Below, one piece after another: positions 35,633-45,058 of a DNA stretch of 64,000 bases. The notes under the pieces are model-generated. The model searched no databases. It had not been told where the DNA came from and saw only the letters and a program-made list of their open reading frames with translations. How positions within the stretch are numbered: position 1 is the stretch's first letter; each line of letters opens with the position of its first letter. The DNA comes from Rahnella victoriana (GTDB lineage: Bacteria; Pseudomonadota; Gammaproteobacteria; Enterobacterales; Enterobacteriaceae): NCBI RefSeq assembly GCF_004330295.1, contig NZ_SJOJ01000008.1, positions 1-64,000 on the forward strand, written 5' to 3'. Made by a program: the position numbers and the translations under genes.

Positions 35633-36646
35633 ATGGACAAGCCACTTACAAGCAAGCATATTCTCATCGTTGAAGACGAAGCCGTTTTCCGATCCATACT
35701 TGCTGGCTATGTAAGTTCACTGGGTGCCACCTTTACCGAAGCTGAAAATGGTCTTGAGGCTTTGTCTCTGGTCGAAGACTACCCGCCTGATCTGATCCTC
35801 TGTGATTTAGCCATGCCTGAAATGGGGGGCATGGAGTTCGTCGAAAATCTGCGCTTGCAGGGGATTAAAATTCCTGTTCTGGTGATCTCCGCCACCGACA
35901 AAATGACCGATGTCGCCTCTATGCTACGTCTCGGTGTAGAAGATGTCCTGCTTAAACCGATTAACGATCTCAACCGGTTGCGTGAAGCCTTACTTTCTTC
36001 TTTATACCCAAAGCTGTTTTCATCCCAGGCGATGGAGGAGAGTTCGCTGGTGCAGGACTGGGAGGCGCTGTGCCGTAATCCCAACGAAGCACAACGCCTG
36101 TTACAGGAATTGCAGCCGCCGGTTCAGCAGACGCTGGCGCATTGCCGCATTAATTACCGTCAGCTGACCAGTGCGGAAAATCCGGGGCTGGTGCTGGATA
36201 TTGCCGCGCTGTCTTCCAAAGATCTGGGCTTCTATTGTCTGGACGTCACCCGCGCCAGTGAAAATGGTGTGCTTGCCGCTTTATTGTTACGCGCAATCTT
36301 TAACAGCTTATTACGTGAGCATTTAAGCAATCAGAATCAGCGATTGCCGCAGATGTCTACGCTGCTCAAACAGGTCAATCATTTATTCAAGCAGGCGAAT
36401 CTGGAAGGGCAATTTCCTTTGCTGCTGGGTTATTATCACGCCGGTTTCAAAAATCTCATTCTGGTTTCTGCGGGTTTACATGCCAACGTCATTACCGGCA
36501 GCAATATGATCCAGCTCAGTAACGGTGTCCCGCTGGGAACGACCGGCGCGACATACTCCAATCAAATCAGTCAGAAATGTGATGCCTGGCAGTGTCAGGT
36601 CTGGGGATCGGGTGGGCGTCTGAGATTAATGCTGTCTGTAGAATGA
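35633..36646 (+). CDS. rssB: RpoS-degradation adaptor and response regulator RssB
   Basis: A 337-residue adaptor that delivers sigma S to ClpXP. The receiver domain (1-125) has Asp58 in LILCDLAMPEMGG and Lys108 region LLKPIND. The C-terminal domain is PP2C-like but lacks the metal residues, as in E. coli RssB. GGGG precedes the ATG. In E. coli galU follows; here a UDP-glucose dehydrogenase gene follows. Confidence 0.95.
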   Translation: MDKPLTSKHILIVEDEAVFRSILAGYVSSLGATFTEAENGLEALSLVEDYPPDLILCDLAMPEMGGMEFVENLRLQGIKIPVLVISATDKMTDVASMLRLGVEDVLLKPINDLNRLREALLSSLYPKLFSSQAMEESSLVQDWEALCRNPNEAQRLLQELQPPVQQTLAHCRINYRQLTSAENPGLVLDIAALSSKDLGFYCLDVTRASENGVLAALLLRAIFNSLLREHLSNQNQRLPQMSTLLKQVNHLFKQANLEGQFPLLLGYYHAGFKNLILVSAGLHANVITGSNMIQLSNGVPLGTTGATYSNQISQKCDAWQCQVWGSGGRLRLMLSVE

Positions 36647-36790
36647 GCGGATTTATTGTTGTTGATAATAATACGTTAATAATATTGAGTATTTTTTCTG
36701 CACGTTATTAGGCCTGCATTTTCCATTTCAATCTTCTAAGACCTATCTTAATGCAAAATATGCCTTTGCAGGCGCACTCCTGTGTGAAAC

Positions 36791-36799
36791 TGGTATAAT
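36791..36799 (+). promoter_or_regulatory. Extended -10 promoter of the ugd-epimerase operon
   Basis: TGGTATAAT is a perfect extended -10 element 64 bp before the ugd start. No good -35 is seen, which is common with TGn-TATAAT promoters. Confidence 0.6.
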
Positions 36800-36862
36800 G
36801 CGTGCGGAAAATTCTAGAACGGTAATTTATGTTGTTTGGACAAAACAAATAGGAATTCGCTG

Positions 36863-38206
36863 ATGAAAGTAACAGTTTTTGGTATCGGTTACGTAGGACT
36901 TGTTCAGGCTGCGGTTCTTGCAGAAGTCGGGCATGAAGTATTGTGCATCGATGTGGATGCAAAGAAAGTAGAAAACCTGAAAAACGGGCAGATTCCAATT
37001 TTCGAACCAGGCCTGACTCCACTGGTTCAGCGCAACTATGAAGCAGGGCGTCTGCTGTTCAGCACCAATGCGGCTGAAGGCGTGGCGCATGCAACGGTCC
37101 AGTTTATCGCCGTGGGAACTCCGCCGGATGAAGACGGTTCTGCTGACCTGAAATATGTGACTGCGGTGGCGCGTACCATTGCTGAACATATGACTGAACC
37201 TAAAGTCGTGATTGATAAGTCAACCGTTCCTGTCGGTACTGCGGATAAAGTGCGCGCGGTCATGGCAGAAAAACTGAAAGAACGCGGCGTTGATATCAGT
37301 TTCGATGTGGTCTCCAACCCGGAATTCCTGAAAGAAGGTGCCGCAGTTGCTGACTGTATGCGACCTGAGCGTATCGTCATCGGTACGGATAACCCGGATG
37401 CCATCGACCCGATCCGTGAACTCTACGAACCCTTTAACCGTAATCACGATCGCATGATTCTGATGGATATCCGCAGTGCTGAGCTGACCAAATATGCGGC
37501 GAACTGCATGCTGGCAACCAAAATCAGCTTCATGAACGAAATGTCCAATCTGGCAGAGATGCTGGGCGCGGATATTGAGAAAGTGCGTCAGGGCATCGGT
37601 TCAGACTCCCGCATTGGCTACCACTTCATTTACCCTGGCTGTGGCTATGGCGGCTCCTGCTTCCCTAAAGATGTGCAGGCGCTGATCCGCACTGCTGAGC
37701 ATATTGGCTATCAGCCAAAACTGCTGCAGGCTGTGGAGCAGGTGAATTATCAGCAAAAATATAAACTGCCCGCGTTCATTCAGCGCCATTTTGGCGAGGA
37801 TCTGAAAGGCAAAACGTTCGCTCTGTGGGGCCTTTCCTTTAAACCTAATACCGACGACATGCGTGAAGCATCCAGCCGTGTATTAATGGAACAGCTCTGG
37901 GCTGCAGGCGCAAAAGTAAAAGCTTACGATCCGGAAGCCATGAATGAAACCCAGCGTATTTACGGTCACCGTGATGATCTGGAATTGATGGGCACCAAAG
38001 AATCCGCGTTACAGAATGCTGATGCGCTGATTATTTGTACTGAGTGGCAGAGTTTCCGCGCCCCGGATTTCGATGTGATCAAAAAAGCTTTAAAAGAACC
38101 GGTTATCTTCGACGGTCGCAATTTATTCGATCCTGAACGTTTGGAAAAACGCGGATTTACTTACTACGGCATCGGCCGTGGCGCATCAATCAATCCCGTT
38201 TTGTAA
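36863..38206 (+). CDS. ugd: UDP-glucose 6-dehydrogenase
   Basis: A 447-residue enzyme that oxidises UDP-glucose to UDP-glucuronate with two NAD+. It shows the NAD motif GIGYVG (7-12), SNPEFLKEG, the catalytic Cys266 in [10 protein letters not shown], and [13 protein letters not shown]. The ATG at 36863 has AGGA upstream; the frame open to 36836 adds a tail absent from the family. It is 9 bp from the UDP-glucuronate epimerase gene, so the pair makes UDP-glucuronate and UDP-galacturonate for surface polysaccharide. Confidence 0.95.
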   Translation: MKVTVFGIGYVGLVQAAVLAEVGHEVLCIDVDAKKVENLKNGQIPIFEPGLTPLVQRNYEAGRLLFSTNAAEGVAHATVQFIAVGTPPDEDGSADLKYVTAVARTIAEHMTEPKVVIDKSTVPVGTADKVRAVMAEKLKERGVDISFDVVSNPEFLKEGAAVADCMRPERIVIGTDNPDAIDPIRELYEPFNRNHDRMILMDIRSAELTKYAANCMLATKISFMNEMSNLAEMLGADIEKVRQGIGSDSRIGYHFIYPGCGYGGSCFPKDVQALIRTAEHIGYQPKLLQAVEQVNYQQKYKLPAFIQRHFGEDLKGKTFALWGLSFKPNTDDMREASSRVLMEQLWAAGAKVKAYDPEAMNETQRIYGHRDDLELMGTKESALQNADALIICTEWQSFRAPDFDVIKKALKEPVIFDGRNLFDPERLEKRGFTYYGIGRGASINPVL

Positions 38207-38215
38207 GGAGTTTTC

Positions 38216-39223
38216 ATGAAATATCTGGTCACCGGCGCGGCGGGCTTTATTGGCTTCTATGTGTCACAACGTTTGTTGGCGGCCGGTCATTCTGTTATCG
38301 GCATTGATAACCTGAACGACTATTATGACGTCAATCTGAAACTTGCCCGCCTGGCGCAGCTGGAAAATAAAGACGGCTTTGAGTTTATTAAGCTGGATTT
38401 GGCTGATCGCGAGGGTATGGCGGCATTGTTTGCTGAACAGCGTTTTGAACGTGTTATCCATTTAGCGGCGCAGGCGGGTGTCCGATATTCAATCGAAAAT
38501 CCTCTGGCTTATGCTGATTCAAACCTGACAGGATTTGTTAACGTTCTCGAGGGCTGTCGCCATAATAAGGTGGGGCATTTGCTTTATGCCTCATCCAGTT
38601 CAGTTTATGGTCTGAACAAAAAACAGCCTTTTTCGACGGATGATTCTGTAGACCATCCTGTTTCGTTGTATGCGGCGACCAAAAAAGCCAATGAATTAAT
38701 GGCTCACACCTATTCACATCTTTATAGCTTACCTACCACCGGATTACGTTTCTTTACCGTATACGGTCCGTGGGGACGCCCTGATATGGCTTTGTTTAAG
38801 TTCACCAAAGCAATACTGGCGGGTCAGAGCATTGATGTTTATAACCACGGTGAAATGCGTCGCGACTTCACTTATATCGACGATATCGCCGAAGCCATTG
38901 TTCGTTTGCAAAACGTTATTCCGCAGGCTGATCCTGACTGGACGGTGGAGAACGGTTCCCCGGCCAGCAGTTCAGCACCGTATTGCGTGTATAACATTGG
39001 GAATAGCAATCCGGTGAAGCTGATGACGTATATCAGTGCGCTGGAAAAAGCGTTAGGAATTGAAGCAGCGAAGAATATGCTGCCAATGCAACCCGGCGAT
39101 GTACACGAAACCAGTGCGGATACTGCGCCATTATCCAAAGCCATTAACTTTAAGCCTGAGACGCCGGTAGAGCAGGGCGTACAGCGTTTTGTTGACTGGT
39201 ATCGGGACTTTTATCAGGTGTAA
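38216..39223 (+). CDS. UDP-glucuronate 4-epimerase
   Basis: A 335-residue extended short-chain dehydrogenase. Gly-x-x-Gly-x-x-Gly is GAAGFIG (7-13); the catalytic Tyr152/Lys156 are in YAATKKANE; ASSSSVYG supplies Ser. The segment NDYYDVNLK and the RFFTVYGPWGRPDMA signature are those of UDP-glucuronate 4-epimerases rather than GalE. It converts UDP-glucuronate made by Ugd to UDP-galacturonate. GGAG stands seven bases ahead of its ATG. An attenuated terminator-like hairpin follows. Confidence 0.9.
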   Translation: MKYLVTGAAGFIGFYVSQRLLAAGHSVIGIDNLNDYYDVNLKLARLAQLENKDGFEFIKLDLADREGMAALFAEQRFERVIHLAAQAGVRYSIENPLAYADSNLTGFVNVLEGCRHNKVGHLLYASSSSVYGLNKKQPFSTDDSVDHPVSLYAATKKANELMAHTYSHLYSLPTTGLRFFTVYGPWGRPDMALFKFTKAILAGQSIDVYNHGEMRRDFTYIDDIAEAIVRLQNVIPQADPDWTVENGSPASSSAPYCVYNIGNSNPVKLMTYISALEKALGIEAAKNMLPMQPGDVHETSADTAPLSKAINFKPETPVEQGVQRFVDWYRDFYQV

Positions 39224-39244
39224 GTCGGGATGTTTTGCTTACTG

Positions 39245-39270
39245 AAAGGTCGCTGATGCGGCCTTTTTTT
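39245..39270 (+). terminator. Terminator of the ugd-epimerase operon
   Basis: AAAGGTCGC-TGAT-GCGGCCTTT with one mismatch, continuing into a T-run, 22 bp after the epimerase stop. Confidence 0.75.
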
Positions 39271-39378
39271 ATGGAATCAGTTAAATCTTATGGATATTTA
39301 TTCCATGACGGTAGCGGGTGTTTTATCTGCATTTTTTGTATTTGTCAGAAGAATATGACAGCCTATTAAAAACAAAAA

Positions 39379-39397
39379 GCCCATCATAAAGATGGGC
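39379..39397 (-). terminator. Bidirectional terminator of hns
   Basis: GCCCATC-ATAAA-GATGGGC with A5 before and T5 after; in the hns direction the U-tract reads TTTTTGTTTTT. It lies 35 bp past the hns stop. Confidence 0.85.
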
Positions 39398-39431
39398 TTT
39401 TTAGTATTAACTCGAGGGTTAATACGGGCAA

Positions 39432-39839
39432 TTACAGCAGGAAATCGTCCAGTGATTTGCCTTGCTCTTCGATTGCTTTTTTGATCACGGCTGGAGTACG
39501 GCCCTGGCCGGTCCAGGTTTTGTTTTCGCCGTTTTCATCAACGTATTTGTATTTAGCCGGACGTGCAGCACGTTTAGCTTTACCGGTTGCTTTAGTCGCT
39601 GCCATAGTTTGCAGCAATTCATTTGGATCGATGCCGTCAGCAATCAGCATTTCGCGGTATTGTTGCAGTTTACGGGTACGCTCTTCAATCTCAGCAGCTG
39701 CCTGAGAATCTTCTTCGCGACGCTCGTTCACAACAACTTCTAATTTTTCCAGCATCTCTTCCAGAGTTTCCAGAGTGCATTCTCTCGCTTGCGCGCGCAG
39801 AGTACGGATGTTGTTCAGAATCTTTAATGCTTCGCTCAT
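39432..39839 (-). CDS. hns: Nucleoid-associated protein H-NS
   Basis: A 135-residue global silencer that coats A+T-rich DNA. An N-terminal coiled-coil oligomerisation domain (about 1-80, heptad-rich [14 protein letters not shown]) is joined by an Ala/Lys linker ([13 protein letters not shown]) to the DNA-binding domain with the hook [10 protein letters not shown]. The sequence matches enterobacterial H-NS over its full length. Opposite to tdk, as in E. coli. Confidence 0.97.
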   Translation of the reverse strand: MSEALKILNNIRTLRAQARECTLETLEEMLEKLEVVVNERREEDSQAAAEIEERTRKLQQYREMLIADGIDPNELLQTMAATKATGKAKRAARPAKYKYVDENGENKTWTGQGRTPAVIKKAIEEQGKSLDDFLL

Positions 39840-40404
39840 TATACTAGTCTCAAATTATATTGGTGGGGGGCGTTTGGCTAATAATAGAATGCTCTTCTGT
39901 ATTCTGCAATAGCCAATTTGTTTACCTGACCTTAATTTACGCATTTAAAGCAAATAACGTTTCCGGAAGGGTAAATATAGCCAGGTCCATTCACGCTATT
40001 TATCTGAGGGGGATTACCCTATTTTCAATACTCAGTCGGGGGTAATTGTTGCGTTACGTATGCTGTTTTATAAGCCTGCGATTGTTCACAAATTTAAACG
40101 CAAAGTGAAGTTATGTTATGTAAGGATATGGAAAAACAGGGCACTAAGGCCGCGCTGCCACAAAAGCCTCTCTGTGATAAAGCATTCTATTCATCAGGAT
40201 GAATGTATAGACAAACCAATAACCCTGCGGTATTTGCATATAAGAAATGCGGTCTTTACGGGTATTGAGGCGAGGTGATAACAAGATATTGTTCCATGCC
40301 ATTATAATTTTTGATTGTAAGTTTCTGTGATTTTTTTAAATGAGACGGTTGTATCCGTTGCGGATTACCCAGATGACGCGCGTTGTTATCGACTGCCGGG
40401 CATG
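39840..40404. other. A+T-rich intergenic region between hns and tdk
   Basis: About 560 bp without a convincing gene. The A+T-rich tracts next to hns would suit H-NS autoregulation, and the hns promoter must lie here. Short frames present lack ribosome sites. Confidence 0.5.
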
Positions 40405-40413
40405 TGGTACAAT
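40405..40413 (+). promoter_or_regulatory. Extended -10 promoter of tdk
   Basis: TGGTACAAT stands 49 bp before the tdk start; the layout (TGn before a near-consensus -10, then GCAC) resembles the ugd promoter. Confidence 0.45.
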
Positions 40414-40461
40414 GCACACCGAAAATTTACGCCATCCATTACTTTATGGGGTCACTCCTTC

Positions 40462-41070
40462 ATGGCTCAGCTTTATTTCTATTACTCGGCGATGAATGCC
40501 GGTAAATCCACCTCGTTGTTGCAATCTTCATATAATTATCAAGAACGTGGTATGCGCACGCTGGTACTCACTGCCGAATTAGACCACCGCTTTGGTGTGG
40601 GCAAAGTCAGTTCACGCATCGGCCTGTCATCGCCTGCAGAACTCTACAATAAAGAGACTGAACTCTTTAACCTGGTCGCTCAGGAGAACCGTTCACAGCG
40701 TCTGAGTTGCGTCCTGATTGATGAGTGTCAGTTCCTTACTAAGACTCAGGTTTCACAGCTCACGGATGTGGTGGATGATTTAGACGTGCCGGTGCTCTGT
40801 TATGGCTTACGCACAGATTTTCGTGGGGAGCTTTTCGAAGGCAGCGAATATTTGCTGGCGTGGGCGGATAAGCTGGTGGAGCTTAAAACCATCTGCCATT
40901 GTGGCCGTAAGGCAAACCGCAACCTGAGACTCGATGAAAAGGGCAATGCTCTGCACGATGGTGCACAGGTCGTTATCGGGGGGGATGAAAGCTATGTGTC
41001 TGTGTGTCGCAGACACTACAAGGAAGCGATGGCCGCGTTAGACATAAAGGATAATGACCCGCTTCTCTGA
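40462..41070 (+). CDS. tdk: Thymidine kinase
   Basis: A 202-residue type II thymidine kinase of the pyrimidine salvage pathway. It has P-loop SAMNAGKST, the DECQFLT motif with the catalytic Glu, the lasso-like segment [15 protein letters not shown], and the zinc cysteines CHCGRKA and CRRHY. The ATG at 40462 gives the E. coli start [12 protein letters not shown]; the frame is open far upstream but that part has no homology. Confidence 0.96.
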   Translation: MAQLYFYYSAMNAGKSTSLLQSSYNYQERGMRTLVLTAELDHRFGVGKVSSRIGLSSPAELYNKETELFNLVAQENRSQRLSCVLIDECQFLTKTQVSQLTDVVDDLDVPVLCYGLRTDFRGELFEGSEYLLAWADKLVELKTICHCGRKANRNLRLDEKGNALHDGAQVVIGGDESYVSVCRRHYKEAMAALDIKDNDPLL

Positions 41071-41116
41071 GGCTTTTAAAATCCCCTGTCAGCATTGTCA
41101 GTATGACGCATAAAAA

Positions 41117-41137
41117 AACCCGCCTTTTCAGCGGGTT
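41117..41137. terminator. Bidirectional terminator between tdk and adhE
   Basis: AACCCGC-CTTTTCA-GCGGGTT flanked by A- and T-runs; it serves both convergent genes. Confidence 0.85.
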
Positions 41138-41161
41138 TTTTACTATCAGAATCTCAGCAGA

Positions 41162-43831
41162 TTATTTTTTGCTGGTTTTCTTTTCAGCTTTTGGCGCAGG
41201 AATAACCACTTCTTCTGCCACATCTTCGCTGAATTCACGGCCGTAGTAAGTATCCATCAGGATCTGTTTCAGCTCAGCAATCAGTGGGTAACGTGGGTTA
41301 GCACCGGTACACTGGTCATCGAAAGCATCTTCAGACAGTTTGTCTACTTTAGCCAGGAAGTCAGCTTCCTGAACGCCTGCTTCGCGGATTGAGGTTGGGA
41401 TACCCAGTTCCGCTTTGATTTCATCCAACCATGCCAGCAGTTTCTGGATTTTCTGTGCAGTACGGTCACCAGGTGCGCCCAGACCTAAATGGTCGGCAAC
41501 TTCTGCGTAACGACGACGCGCCTGAGGGCGGTCATACTGACTGAAAGCAGTCTGTTTAGTTGGGTTATCGTTGGCGTTATAACGGATAACGTTGGAAATC
41601 AACATGGCGTTAGCCAGGCCGTGTGGAATGTGGAACTCAGAACCCAGTTTGTGGGCCATTGAGTGACAAACCCCAAGGAAGGCGTTAGCAAACGCGATAC
41701 CTGCGATAGTCGCCGCGTTGTGAACACGTTCACGGGCAACCGGATTTTTAGCGCCATCTTTGTAGCTGGCTGGCAGGTTTTCTTTCAGCAGTTTAAGCGC
41801 CTGCAGAGCCTGACCATCTGAATATTCGTTTGCCAGTACAGAAACGTACGCTTCCAGTGCGTGAGTCACCGCATCCAGACCACCGAAAGCACAAAGTGAT
41901 TTCGGCATGTTCATGACCAGGTTGGCATCAACGATAGCCATGTCCGGGGTCAGCGCATAGTCAGCCAGTGGGTATTTCTGACCTGTCGCATCGTCAGTCA
42001 CCACAGCGAACGGTGTGACTTCTGAACCAGTACCTGAAGTGGTAGTGACAGCGATCATTTTCGCTTTCACGCCCATTTTCGGGAACTTGTAGATACGTTT
42101 ACGGATATCCATAAAGCGCAGAGCCAGATCTTCAAACTGAGTGTCCGGATGTTCGTACAGAACCCACATGATTTTGGCCGCATCCATCGGTGAACCACCA
42201 CCCAGCGCAATGATGACGTCTGGTTTGAAGGAGTTCATCTGCTCAGCACCTTTACGAACAATGCTCAGTGTTGGATCCGCTTCCACTTCGAAGAAGACTT
42301 CAGTTTCAATACCGTGGCCTTTCAGAACACTGGTGATCTGGTCAGCGTAACCGTTATTGAACAGGTAGCGGTCAGTCACGATGAAGGCGCGTTTTGCTCC
42401 ATCGGTCGCCACTTCTTCCAGTGCGATTGGCAGAGAGCCACGACGGAAGTAGATAGATTTCGGAAGTTTATGCCACAACATGTTTTCTGCTCGCTTCGCT
42501 ACAGTTTTCTTGTTGATCAAGTGTTTAGGACCGACGTTTTCAGAGATGGAGTTACCACCCCATGAACCGCAACCCAGCGTCAGAGAAGGAGCAAGTTTGA
42601 AGTTGTACAGGTCACCGATACCACCCTGAGAAGCCGGGGTGTTAATCAGAATACGTGCTGTCTTCATTTTGTTGCCAAAATAGTTAACACGTTCTGGTTG
42701 GTTGTCCTGGTCAGTGTACAGACAAGAGGTGTGACCGATACCGCCCATTTCTACCAGTTTCTCTGCTTTAGAGACCGCATCTTCAAAATTCTTCGCGCGG
42801 TACATCGCGAGGGTAGGGGACAGTTTTTCATGTGCGAAGGGTTCAGATTCGTCAACAACACTGACTTCACCGATAAGCACTTTGGTATTTGCTGGCACTT
42901 TGATGCCGGCCATTTCAGCAATTTTCACCGCTGGCTGACCCACGATTGCCGCATTCAGGCCGCCGTTTTTCAGGATGATGTCTGAAACCGCTTTCAGTTC
43001 TTTCCCTTGCAGCATGTAGCCACCGTGGGAAGCGAAACGTTCGCGAACTGCGTTGTAAGCAGATTCAACCACGATAATGGACTGTTCAGACGCACAGATA
43101 ACGCCGTTATCGAAGGTTTTGGACATCAGAACGGAAGCCACGACACGTTTGATATCTGCAGTTTCATCAACGACAACCGGGGTGTTACCCGCGCCAACGC
43201 CGATGGCTGGTTTACCAGAGCTGTAAGCTGCTTTCACCATGCCCGGGCCGCCTGTTGCCAGAATCAGGTTCAGGTCAGGGTGATGCATTAACTGGTTAGA
43301 CAGTTCTACACTTGGTTCATCAATCCAGCCGATGATGTCTTTTGGCGCACCCGCAGCGATGGCAGCTTGCAGGACAATATCCGCAGCTTTGTTCGTTGCA
43401 TTTTTAGCACGTGGGTGTGGGGAGAAGATGATGCCGTTACGGGTTTTCAGGCTGATAAGCGCTTTGAAAATCGCAGTAGAAGTTGGGTTAGTAGTCGGAA
43501 CGATACCGCAAATCAGACCAATTGGCTCTGCAATGGTGATGGTACCGAAAGTGTCATCCTGACCCAGGATGCCACAGGTTTTTTCATCTTTGTAGGCATT
43601 GTAGATATATTCAGAGGCGAAGTGGTTTTTAATCACTTTGTCTTCGACGATACCCATTCCGGATTCTTCAACAGCCAGTTTCGCCAGCAGAATTCGAGAA
43701 TCGGCAGCAGCCAGGGCGGCGGCAGCGAAAATCTTATCGACTTGCTCTTGACTGAAGTTGGCATATTCGCGCTGTGCTTTTTTGACCCGAGCGACGAGTG
43801 CGTTCAGTTCAGCGACATTTGTTACAGCCAT
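41162..43831 (-). CDS. adhE: Bifunctional acetaldehyde-CoA/alcohol dehydrogenase
   Basis: An 889-residue fermentative enzyme that reduces acetyl-CoA to ethanol in two steps and forms spirosomes. The N-terminal aldehyde dehydrogenase half (1 to about 440) has the catalytic Cys in DNGVICASEQS; the C-terminal iron-dependent alcohol dehydrogenase half (about 450-870) has GGGSPMDAAK and the iron ligands in GLDAVTHALEAYVS and HSMAHKLGSEFHIPHG. A Lys-rich tail (PAPKAEKKTSKK) ends it. The gene and upstream region match E. coli organisation, including an FNR-like site. Confidence 0.97.
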   Translation of the reverse strand: MAVTNVAELNALVARVKKAQREYANFSQEQVDKIFAAAALAAADSRILLAKLAVEESGMGIVEDKVIKNHFASEYIYNAYKDEKTCGILGQDDTFGTITIAEPIGLICGIVPTTNPTSTAIFKALISLKTRNGIIFSPHPRAKNATNKAADIVLQAAIAAGAPKDIIGWIDEPSVELSNQLMHHPDLNLILATGGPGMVKAAYSSGKPAIGVGAGNTPVVVDETADIKRVVASVLMSKTFDNGVICASEQSIIVVESAYNAVRERFASHGGYMLQGKELKAVSDIILKNGGLNAAIVGQPAVKIAEMAGIKVPANTKVLIGEVSVVDESEPFAHEKLSPTLAMYRAKNFEDAVSKAEKLVEMGGIGHTSCLYTDQDNQPERVNYFGNKMKTARILINTPASQGGIGDLYNFKLAPSLTLGCGSWGGNSISENVGPKHLINKKTVAKRAENMLWHKLPKSIYFRRGSLPIALEEVATDGAKRAFIVTDRYLFNNGYADQITSVLKGHGIETEVFFEVEADPTLSIVRKGAEQMNSFKPDVIIALGGGSPMDAAKIMWVLYEHPDTQFEDLALRFMDIRKRIYKFPKMGVKAKMIAVTTTSGTGSEVTPFAVVTDDATGQKYPLADYALTPDMAIVDANLVMNMPKSLCAFGGLDAVTHALEAYVSVLANEYSDGQALQALKLLKENLPASYKDGAKNPVARERVHNAATIAGIAFANAFLGVCHSMAHKLGSEFHIPHGLANAMLISNVIRYNANDNPTKQTAFSQYDRPQARRRYAEVADHLGLGAPGDRTAQKIQKLLAWLDEIKAELGIPTSIREAGVQEADFLAKVDKLSEDAFDDQCTGANPRYPLIAELKQILMDTYYGREFSEDVAEEVVIPAPKAEKKTSKK

Positions 43832-44096
43832 AATGCTCTCCTGATAAAGTTAAACTCTTTTAGTAAATAACTTGCCAAAGACTAGTATAGACCTGCTATC
43901 AGTCACCGTGAGAAACTAATTAAAGCTAGATTTCTCAATGTGTTGTCTTTGTCTCTTTATTTGCTCAAAGAGCTTTCAGTAATGAAGCACCTGTGTAGTC
44001 AAAAAGTTGTCATCCGGCGACATAAATGAACATTTGTTCTACAAGTACCGCTGAGTGACTATGCACTGAGATTACCTATTTGTGGGCAGGGTTAAT

Positions 44097-44110
44097 TTGA
44101 TCTGGATCAC
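44097..44110. promoter_or_regulatory. FNR-like box between adhE and ychE
   Basis: TTGATCTGGATCAC matches nine of the ten conserved bases of TTGAT-N4-ATCAA. It is 266 bp upstream of adhE and 252 bp upstream of ychE. The 43832-44361 gap otherwise holds no gene and is probably the long adhE regulatory region. Confidence 0.5.
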
Positions 44111-44361
44111 TAAACCATAATGCTGACACCTTTCAGCAGGGGGTAGGTGCGATCGATTATCAAATTTGCTCAAATTGAATACAATTTATCTGTGATTTGT
44201 GTCGTTAAAATTACGCTGTTTTAACAAAAGTGGTATTCACTGCTTTTTAATCAAATTCTGGTGATAAAAGTTGTGAATCGGCGTGGCGCCTTTACTGCAA
44301 TTCCAGTACATTAGCGCCCATCAAAACCTTCATCTGCTGGCATAATTGTGCGGAGTTCTGC

Positions 44362-45006
44362 GTGAGCCAATCTTTATTAGATTTTTCAGGGTATATCAAA
44401 TTCTTTGTCGGGCTGTTTGCGTTGGTCAACCCTGTGGGGATTTTGCCCGTGTTCATCAGCATGACCAGTTATCAGGCGGCAGCAGGGCGCAATAAAACCA
44501 ATATGACGGCAAACCTGTCGGTAGCCATTATATTGTCGACCGCACTTTTCCTGGGCGACGCGATTTTACATCTGTTCGGCATCTCCATTGATTCGTTCCG
44601 CATTGCGGGCGGCATTCTGGTGGTGACGATCGCGATGTCGATGATCAGCGGTAAACTCGGTGAAGATAAACAGAACAAGCAGGAAAAATCAGAAACCGCG
44701 ATCCGTGAAAATGTCGGTGTCGTGCCTCTTGCGCTGCCGCTGATGGCCGGACCCGGTGCGATCAGCTCGACGATTGTCTGGAGTTCGCGCTATCACAGCT
44801 GGCCAAATCTGCTGGGGCTGACGCTGGCCATTATTTTCTTTGCGTTTTGTTGCTGGCTGTTGTTCCGGGCGGCACCTTTACTGGTTCGCCTGTTGGGTCA
44901 AACCGGGATTAACGTTATTACCCGTATCATGGGACTGTTACTGATGTCTCTGGGCATTGAATTTATTGTGACAGGCATTAAAGCGATTTTCCCGGGCCTG
45001 CTTTAA
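44362..45006 (+). CDS. ychE: MarC-family inner membrane protein YchE
   Basis: A 214-residue protein with six predicted membrane spans, MarC family (UPF0056). The conserved LVNPVGILPVFISMT stands at the start and PLALPLMAGPGAIS in the middle. Function of the family is not settled. The start is GTG at 44362, with CGGAG upstream. Position between adhE and opp is as in E. coli. Confidence 0.94.
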   Translation: MSQSLLDFSGYIKFFVGLFALVNPVGILPVFISMTSYQAAAGRNKTNMTANLSVAIILSTALFLGDAILHLFGISIDSFRIAGGILVVTIAMSMISGKLGEDKQNKQEKSETAIRENVGVVPLALPLMAGPGAISSTIVWSSRYHSWPNLLGLTLAIIFFAFCCWLLFRAAPLLVRLLGQTGINVITRIMGLLLMSLGIEFIVTGIKAIFPGLL

Positions 45007-45020
45007 TCCCTTCGTCCCCG

Positions 45021-45058
45021 AATTATCACGGAAACACTTATGGATTTCCGTGATAATT
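45021..45058. terminator. Perfect 14-bp inverted repeat after ychE
   Basis: AATTATCACGGAAA and TTTCCGTGATAATT pair perfectly around a 10-base loop, 15 bp after the ychE stop. The downstream side is only weakly T-rich (ATTATTACCC), so it may be a terminator or an mRNA 3' stabiliser. Confidence 0.55.
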
